In this document: piece after piece, positions 17,956 to 22,710 of the stretch | Position numbering within the stretch: position 1 is the stretch's first letter | Layout of the letters: each line of letters begins with the position of its first letter | From: an uncultured Bacteroidales bacterium | Lineage (GTDB): Bacteria; Bacteroidota; Bacteroidia; Bacteroidales; UBA932 | DNA length: 22,710 nt | Assembly: GCA_934667175.1 (NCBI GenBank) | Contig: CAKULN010000043.1 | Coordinates: forward strand, 1-22,710 | Direction: 5' to 3' | The notes under the pieces: generated by a model | Database searches by the model: none | Told to the model about the DNA's origin: nothing | The model's input: the letters and a program-made list of their open reading frames with translations, nothing else | Translations under genes and position numbers: made by a program

Positions 17956-20900
17956 TTAATTTGCCTTGGCCGGATCCGGAATCTGCGCATAGTCAGAAAG
18001 TTTTGTGCATCCCTGGAATGCAGCTTTCATGAATTTTATCTCAGCGAATCCGGAGGCTGACGCGTTTTCCGCAGTTCTGTCGTAGAGGTGATATTTCACT
18101 CCATTCACAACCGTGTAAGGAGACTCTCCTTTCAGGGAGACACAGCCATCGAACAGTGAGTTGATGCTCGTGGCGGCCTTGAAATTGTCGAATGTCCCGA
18201 CAGGCACTGTCTCAAGAGCCGAACAGCCCTGGAACACATAGGTGACAGTCTTGACTTTTTCCGGGTTGAGGAAGACGTTTTCTCCTATTTCCTTAAGTGA
18301 CGTGCATCCTGAGAAAATGTTGCTTATGGATGTGTTGCCGTATTTGCAGTTGACAACCTCCGAACCAATTTTCTCAAGGCCTGTGCATCCGTTGAAGGCG
18401 TATGTGTAGTTGCTGATTTTCTCATTGTTCTTGAACAGTCCGGACGGAACCTCCTTCAGGCTCGTGCAGTTTTGGAAGATCTTCATCACGGTTCCTGCAG
18501 AAGTGTTGATCCCGCTGAATGCGTCAGGTGCAATCGTGGCCAGCGATGAGCAGTCCGCGAACATCGAGGTCAAGGTCTTTGTCTTGGTGGTCGTGCCGAA
18601 CAGCCCGGCAGGCACGCCCTGGAGTGTGGTGCAGTTCTGGAAACAACTTTCCGTTGTTGTCGCGTTGGTGTTCTTGACAAACAGCTTCTCCGGGATCGTG
18701 GTGAGGGCGGTGCATCCATAGAACGTCTTTTTGAATGAATCCGCTCCAGTGAGCCCGTCGAAAAAACCGGCAGGAAGAGCCTTCAATGATGTGCAGCCCT
18801 CGAACGCTGATTCAAGCTTGAGTTTGCTGGTGGAGTTGGTCCCGAAAATCTTGCCGACTGAAGAAAGTGATGTACAGCCATTGAACGCGTTCGTATAGGT
18901 TGAAACCTTGCTGTTGTTAGCGAACAGACCTTCAGGAAGACTTGTAAGTGACGCGCATCCGTTGAACGCGCTTTCGAATGATGTGACTTTTACGATAGAC
19001 GAGAACAATCCGGCAGGAACAGACTCTATTCCTGATGTGGCAAAAACTTCCTTTGCGTTTGTCGTTCCTGTCAGTTCAGTGAAGAGCCCATCCGGAACCT
19101 CCTTGAGGTTTGTGCAGCCGCTGAACAGACCGGAGATGTTCGTCACCTTTCCACAACCTTTGAAAGCGTTTTCGGATACTTTGGCCAGATTGATACAGCC
19201 TTTGAACAGATTAGAAATGTTGTTGTTGGCGTCACAACCTTCAAAGAGATTATCTCCAATTTCTTTTATGCCTGTGCAGCCTTGGAAAACTCCGGTGAAT
19301 GATGTCACCTTGGCCAAGCCTTTGAACACACCTGCCGGGACTGACTTAAGGGCGGTGCATCCACTGAAAGCGCTTGAGAACGAAGTGACCGCCACGGCAT
19401 CCTTGAACAGATCCGAAGGAATGCTCTCAAGGGATGAGCAGTCTTTGAATATGCTGTTGAGTGCGGTGATTTTTGTGAATCCGTCCAGGAGCCCGGCCGG
19501 AATCTCCTTCAGCGATGAGCAGCCTTGGAAAATCATATTCATTCCGGCGCCTCTTTTGCCATAGACGACACCTTGAGCTCCAGAGTTCTTGAAAAGATCA
19601 GCCGGGATGCTCTCAAGTTCTGAACATCCGTTGAAGCATGACATGAACGAGTTCACGGAAGAACAGCCTTTGAAGACATCCGCCGGGATACTTTTGATCT
19701 TGGTTTTTGAGAAGGTCTGCTCGAAAGTCTCGCATTTTGTGTTGTTCGCGAACAGTCCGACCGGTAGCTCGGAAAGTCCGGTGCTTGAGAAAGCCATTCT
19801 GAAACTCTCGCATTCAGTCTGGTTTCTGAAGATTCCGGCCGGAATCGCAGTGAGGGCCTCATCGTAGGAGAACACCGCGTTAAAAGTGGTGATTTTCGGA
19901 TTGTTTGCGAACAAGTCCTTGTCAACTGAAGTCAGTTTGGTCATGCCTGAGAATGTGGAACTGCAGTCCGTCAGTTCCGGATTCTTTGAAAAGAGATCTT
20001 TGTCAATTTGTTCTACCGACTCACAATAGAAGAAAGCAGATCCTGCGTCTGATAGTTTCGGGCAGTTGAAGAATAACTGGCGAGGGATAGTCTCTATGGC
20101 CTTGCAAGAGTAAAACATGTTGTTCACGCTTTCTGTTTCTGCGGCGCTGGCAAGCAACCCCTCGGGGATGACTTTAAGTGTGCTGCACTGGTAGAAGGCG
20201 GATTCAAAGGTCGTGACTTTTGAGAAGGCTCCCGTGTCGTCCGAAGGAATGCTTGAAAGAAATCCGCATCCGCTGAACGCCGACTCCATTGATGTGAGTC
20301 CCAACCGTCCCCAGTTATATACCTGTTCAATTTGGTCTTTCTGGTCATACGACAGTGAACCGACGCTCAATCCGCTTGCCTGTCCCTTCACCGAAACAAC
20401 GAAGTAACCTGTGTCCGCATATTCGTGAATCGGATTGTCTGTTGTGAATTGTTTGGCGTCGCTGCCGTCTCCCCAGTCGACCGTGATGTCGGCCACGCCT
20501 TCAACAGGCAGCATCGATGCGACTATATCGCCTTTTGCCTTCTGGACGTGAAGGCCGATGATGAATGCGTCCTTGTCAATTCCGGGTTGTGAGACTGTAA
20601 TCACTTTGGAGTCCGTGTTTTCTTTGCCGTCACCTGTCTTGATTGTGATTTTTACTGTTCTGGTCTCGGCTCCGGAGTTGACGGTCGGAACGAATTTCAG
20701 GCCGTTATCGGTTTTTTCGACTGCCAGCCAGCCGCTTTCATTGCCCGAGATGGAATATTCCCAGTCAAAGTTCGCCTTTACCTCCACCTCCTTAGCCTCG
20801 TTTGAGAATGGCGTGACAGGAACTGTCGAGACGGATGGCTCGATGAGAGCAGCTCTGTCCTGCAGCACGTCGATTGTCTCAATGATAGCCTTGTCTCCGG

Positions 20901-21525
20901 CTCCTGCCTTGAGTATGAACTTCACGTCCCTGTCGGTATATTCCTCGTTAGGGTAGGCGCTGATGTTGATGGTGTTGCCGTCCTTGGAGACGAGCATCCA
21001 TTCGCATCCTGACGTCTCGAATGTCCAGTCCGGGTCGGTGGAAGTCACCTCGAAGGATGTTGTGAGTTCTCCTTTGGCGGCAAGGTGAAAATTATTCTCG
21101 GACGCGACGATCTCCACAGTTCCGTAGGCGTTCTGTGTGGCTGTGACGGTGGCAGTCTTGTTTCCGGCCTTGATTGTCACTGTGGCCGAGAGGACCTTTT
21201 CGACCTTATTCTGGTCGCATGATAGTGTGAGCTGGTTGGCTTCCTCGTCTTTTTCTCCTTTGATGAAGGATTCTCCTGAAATCTCGTAGGTCCAGTCAGT
21301 GTTGGTGTTCACGTCAAGAATGACCTTACCGCCAAGGCTTTTGAAAGCTATGCTTGCATTGACATCGTCCTCAGATGTGAACAGTGTGTTGCGGGATGCC
21401 ACAGCCAAGGTGGCGTTCTTTCCAGTCTCGTTTTCTCCCGGGACGGGATTCTGGTAGTTGATGGTCTCCTTGGTGCAGGCGCACAAAGAAACGGCCAACA
21501 ATGCTGAATATATTATCCTTTTCAT
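17956..21525 (-). CDS. Giant BACON / PKD-like / BspA-type leucine-rich repeat surface lipoprotein
   Basis: A 1189-residue predicted surface lipoprotein. The signal peptide ends at SLCAC (C17). Three BACON-like beta-sandwich domains occupy about 36-131, 133-224 and 228-313; each has a buried Trp motif (DWTYEIS, DWTFETSG, DWEYSIS) and the first and third end in the family-style TQN/SQP. A PKD-like domain (about 317-380) has ITVDWGDGS and HEYADTGYFVVSV. From about residue 413 to the end there are about 28 repeats of about 27 residues with consensus F-x-G-C-T-S-L-K-x-I-P-x-G-L-F, similar to BspA/DUF285 leucine-rich repeats. Such arrays mediate protein or cell adhesion in other bacteria. No enzyme motif is seen. 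It lies 20 nt after the two-BACON gene and 23 nt before the FISUMP-like gene. Confidence 0.85.
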   Translation of the reverse strand: MKRIIYSALLAVSLCACTKETINYQNPVPGENETGKNATLAVASRNTLFTSEDDVNASIAFKSLGGKVILDVNTNTDWTYEISGESFIKGEKDEEANQLTLSCDQNKVEKVLSATVTIKAGNKTATVTATQNAYGTVEIVASENNFHLAAKGELTTSFEVTSTDPDWTFETSGCEWMLVSKDGNTINISAYPNEEYTDRDVKFILKAGAGDKAIIETIDVLQDRAALIEPSVSTVPVTPFSNEAKEVEVKANFDWEYSISGNESGWLAVEKTDNGLKFVPTVNSGAETRTVKITIKTGDGKENTDSKVITVSQPGIDKDAFIIGLHVQKAKGDIVASMLPVEGVADITVDWGDGSDAKQFTTDNPIHEYADTGYFVVSVKGQASGLSVGSLSYDQKDQIEQVYNWGRLGLTSMESAFSGCGFLSSIPSDDTGAFSKVTTFESAFYQCSTLKVIPEGLLASAAETESVNNMFYSCKAIETIPRQLFFNCPKLSDAGSAFFYCESVEQIDKDLFSKNPELTDCSSTFSGMTKLTSVDKDLFANNPKITTFNAVFSYDEALTAIPAGIFRNQTECESFRMAFSSTGLSELPVGLFANNTKCETFEQTFSKTKIKSIPADVFKGCSSVNSFMSCFNGCSELESIPADLFKNSGAQGVVYGKRGAGMNMIFQGCSSLKEIPAGLLDGFTKITALNSIFKDCSSLESIPSDLFKDAVAVTSFSSAFSGCTALKSVPAGVFKGLAKVTSFTGVFQGCTGIKEIGDNLFEGCDANNNISNLFKGCINLAKVSENAFKGCGKVTNISGLFSGCTNLKEVPDGLFTELTGTTNAKEVFATSGIESVPAGLFSSIVKVTSFESAFNGCASLTSLPEGLFANNSKVSTYTNAFNGCTSLSSVGKIFGTNSTSKLKLESAFEGCTSLKALPAGFFDGLTGADSFKKTFYGCTALTTIPEKLFVKNTNATTTESCFQNCTTLQGVPAGLFGTTTKTKTLTSMFADCSSLATIAPDAFSGINTSAGTVMKIFQNCTSLKEVPSGLFKNNEKISNYTYAFNGCTGLEKIGSEVVNCKYGNTSISNIFSGCTSLKEIGENVFLNPEKVKTVTYVFQGCSALETVPVGTFDNFKAATSINSLFDGCVSLKGESPYTVVNGVKYHLYDRTAENASASGFAEIKFMKAAFQGCTKLSDYAQIPDPAKAN
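17959..20289 (-). repeat. About 28 tandem 81-nt coding repeats (BspA-type LRR array)
   Basis: The repeat-coding part of the large surface lipoprotein gene (residues 413-1189). Most units are exactly 27 codons. Unit 9 has an 8-codon insertion (around VVYGKRGAG), units 7, 8 and 16 are one codon short, unit 27 is extended, and unit 28 is truncated at the C terminus. The units are diverged in DNA sequence and not recent copies, although the Phe, Cys, Leu/Ile and Pro-Gly-Leu-Phe positions recur throughout. Unit boundaries were counted by eye. Confidence 0.8.
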
Positions 21526-21545
21526 GTTCTATAGTCTTGAAGTGA

Positions 21546-22664
21546 TTAATCCTGAACGTCTTTGCTGGCTCTTACCAGATACATCTTCCCGTCAGCGTAG
21601 TACACGTCGCTGAGCATGGCCAAATCCGTGGTTGCACCTATCCTGACGATGAGCCCGAGAGAACCGTATGCCTCGTCGAAGCCATCCAGCAGAATAGCCT
21701 GGCAGTTGTCACTCTTTCCATCAGTGGCGGTTCCGACAGTTCCGTAGAGGATTCCGGTCTCGAATTTCCTCTCCGTGATGTTCGGCTGAACCATATAATA
21801 ATAGTAGGTGTCCGATTGCTCGAATGTCTTGGTCAGACACAGGGAGCCAAGTGTCAGCACCATTTTCTTTGTGTCTTTGTCGTAGGAGGCCTCATATTCA
21901 GTACCATCTACAAACAGATCCTTTATGGTGAATGTCTTGCCGTACTCTTTCTGTTCGATCGTGCAGTATGAGCCAATGCCAGGCACGTTGATGGCGTTGC
22001 CTCCGATGTACCAACGTTCAGCATAAAGTCCGAAGCTTCCCAGCATCTGGAAGTAAGGATTCTCATCGCGCGAGATCTGGGAAATCTTGATTTCCTTGCT
22101 CTCCGACTTGCCGCTCGCAGTCGCTATGACAGTGATTGTAGCTTCGCGGTGGCCTTCGTTGTTAGCCGTGGCCGTCACGTTGACAATCGACCCGTTTGAA
22201 CTGGCTGCCAGCCAAGATGCGCTTGACTCAACTTTCCATTCAGCGCCTGTCTCCACGGAGAACATGAAACTGTCTCCCTCGGAGTCAAGTTCAATGCTTT
22301 CCGGACCGTTGACATTCAGTGACAGTACTGCCCCGGACCATGACTGTGACACATGAATCTCCTTTTTCATGGTCCCTGATTCCAAAGTGACGACAGCTCT
22401 TCTGGAATCTCCGGTGGCGTTGGCCGAAACGGTGATCGTCACTTTCCCTTCACCGTCCGTCGATGTGATCCAGGATTGGTCTGACACGGTGGAGTGCCAC
22501 TGTGACGGACACGCCACGGAAATTGTGGCGGTGCCTCCCTCCATCGGGAACGCCACTTCGTCCTGAGAGATGAGGAGGACATCGGCGATCTCCTCTTTCG
22601 TCTCCTCGCCGCAGCCTGAAATCACAAGCAGCGGGATCGCGAACATTACAAGTAATCTTCTCAT
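21546..22664 (-). CDS. Two-BACON-domain lipoprotein with uncharacterised C-terminal domain
   Basis: A 372-residue lipoprotein, the first gene of the operon within the window. The lipobox is VISGC (C18), followed by GEETKEE, an acidic signal favouring surface display. BACON domains lie at about 29-107 (GGTATISVACPSQWHSTVS ... IHVSQS) and 113-197 (GDSFMFSVETGAEWKVESS ... IKISQ). The remaining 170 residues form a domain I do not recognise. It is rich in Tyr and Gly, with WYIGGNAINVPGIGSYCTI and VQPNITERKFETGILYGTVG, and has three cysteines. The gene is 20 nt upstream of the LRR gene. The 46 nt before its start contain no clear TAnnTTTG promoter box, so the operon may begin with genes beyond the window edge. 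The function is probably binding; this is inference. Confidence 0.8.
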   Translation of the reverse strand: MRRLLVMFAIPLLVISGCGEETKEEIADVLLISQDEVAFPMEGGTATISVACPSQWHSTVSDQSWITSTDGEGKVTITVSANATGDSRRAVVTLESGTMKKEIHVSQSWSGAVLSLNVNGPESIELDSEGDSFMFSVETGAEWKVESSASWLAASSNGSIVNVTATANNEGHREATITVIATASGKSESKEIKISQISRDENPYFQMLGSFGLYAERWYIGGNAINVPGIGSYCTIEQKEYGKTFTIKDLFVDGTEYEASYDKDTKKMVLTLGSLCLTKTFEQSDTYYYYMVQPNITERKFETGILYGTVGTATDGKSDNCQAILLDGFDEAYGSLGLIVRIGATTDLAMLSDVYYADGKMYLVRASKDVQD

Positions 22665-22710
22665 TGTGAAATTATTTAGATAGTTTTTTGCTAATCATTC
22701 AGTTTAGTAA

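Overview
The window looks like part of a Bacteroidota chromosome, most likely a gut or rumen Bacteroidales species. The evidence is a SusC/SusD pair, BACON-domain lipoproteins, Bacteroidota-type promoter boxes (TAnnTTTG) and many outer-membrane lipoproteins with charged residues after the lipobox cysteine. I cannot name the genus. Most of the DNA has a moderate to high G+C content; the hipBA stretch (about 2.26-4.4 kb) is clearly AT-richer.

Left part (1-5.1 kb): a periplasmic/envelope lytic transglycosylase on the minus strand (97-990) is divergent from a secreted GH99-like/WbsX-family protein on the plus strand (1086-2255). Next is a complete HipB/HipA type II toxin-antitoxin pair on the minus strand (2503-4092) in AT-rich DNA that looks acquired. 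A HAD phosphatase follows on the plus strand (4425-5075).

Middle (5.1-5.57 kb): a non-coding patch holds a degenerate tandem array of REP-like half-sites ending in a complete palindrome, an inverted palindrome copy, and a short copy of the 3' end of the lytic transglycosylase gene. The same palindrome lies beside the real 3' end of that gene at the left edge of the window. A strong hairpin at 5527-5550 probably terminates the large operon coming from the right.

Right part (5.57-22.66 kb): one tightly packed minus-strand operon of eight genes, all exported. In transcription order they are: a two-BACON lipoprotein with an unrecognised C-terminal domain; a 1189-residue lipoprotein with three BACON-like domains, a PKD-like domain and about 28 BspA-type leucine-rich repeats; a BACON lipoprotein with a Fibrobacter-major-paralogue (FISUMP-like) domain; a subtilisin-family (S8) surface lipoprotein protease with an intact catalytic triad; a fibronectin-III lipoprotein; SusC; SusD; and a final SusE/F-position lipoprotein. 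Gaps are 11-23 nt or are overlaps (ATGA between protease and FnIII protein, 11 nt between FnIII protein and SusC), so the set is probably co-expressed.

My reading is that this is a protease-centred SusCD uptake locus. BACON, LRR and FnIII lipoproteins would capture or display a protein or glycoprotein target, the S8 enzyme would cut it at the surface, and SusCD would import the peptides. No carbohydrate-active enzyme is encoded in the operon, which sets it apart from an ordinary polysaccharide utilisation locus. The substrate and the direction of action (nutrient capture, host-protein cleavage or processing of the locus's own proteins) cannot be read from the sequence. No dedicated regulator is visible; it may lie beyond the right edge.
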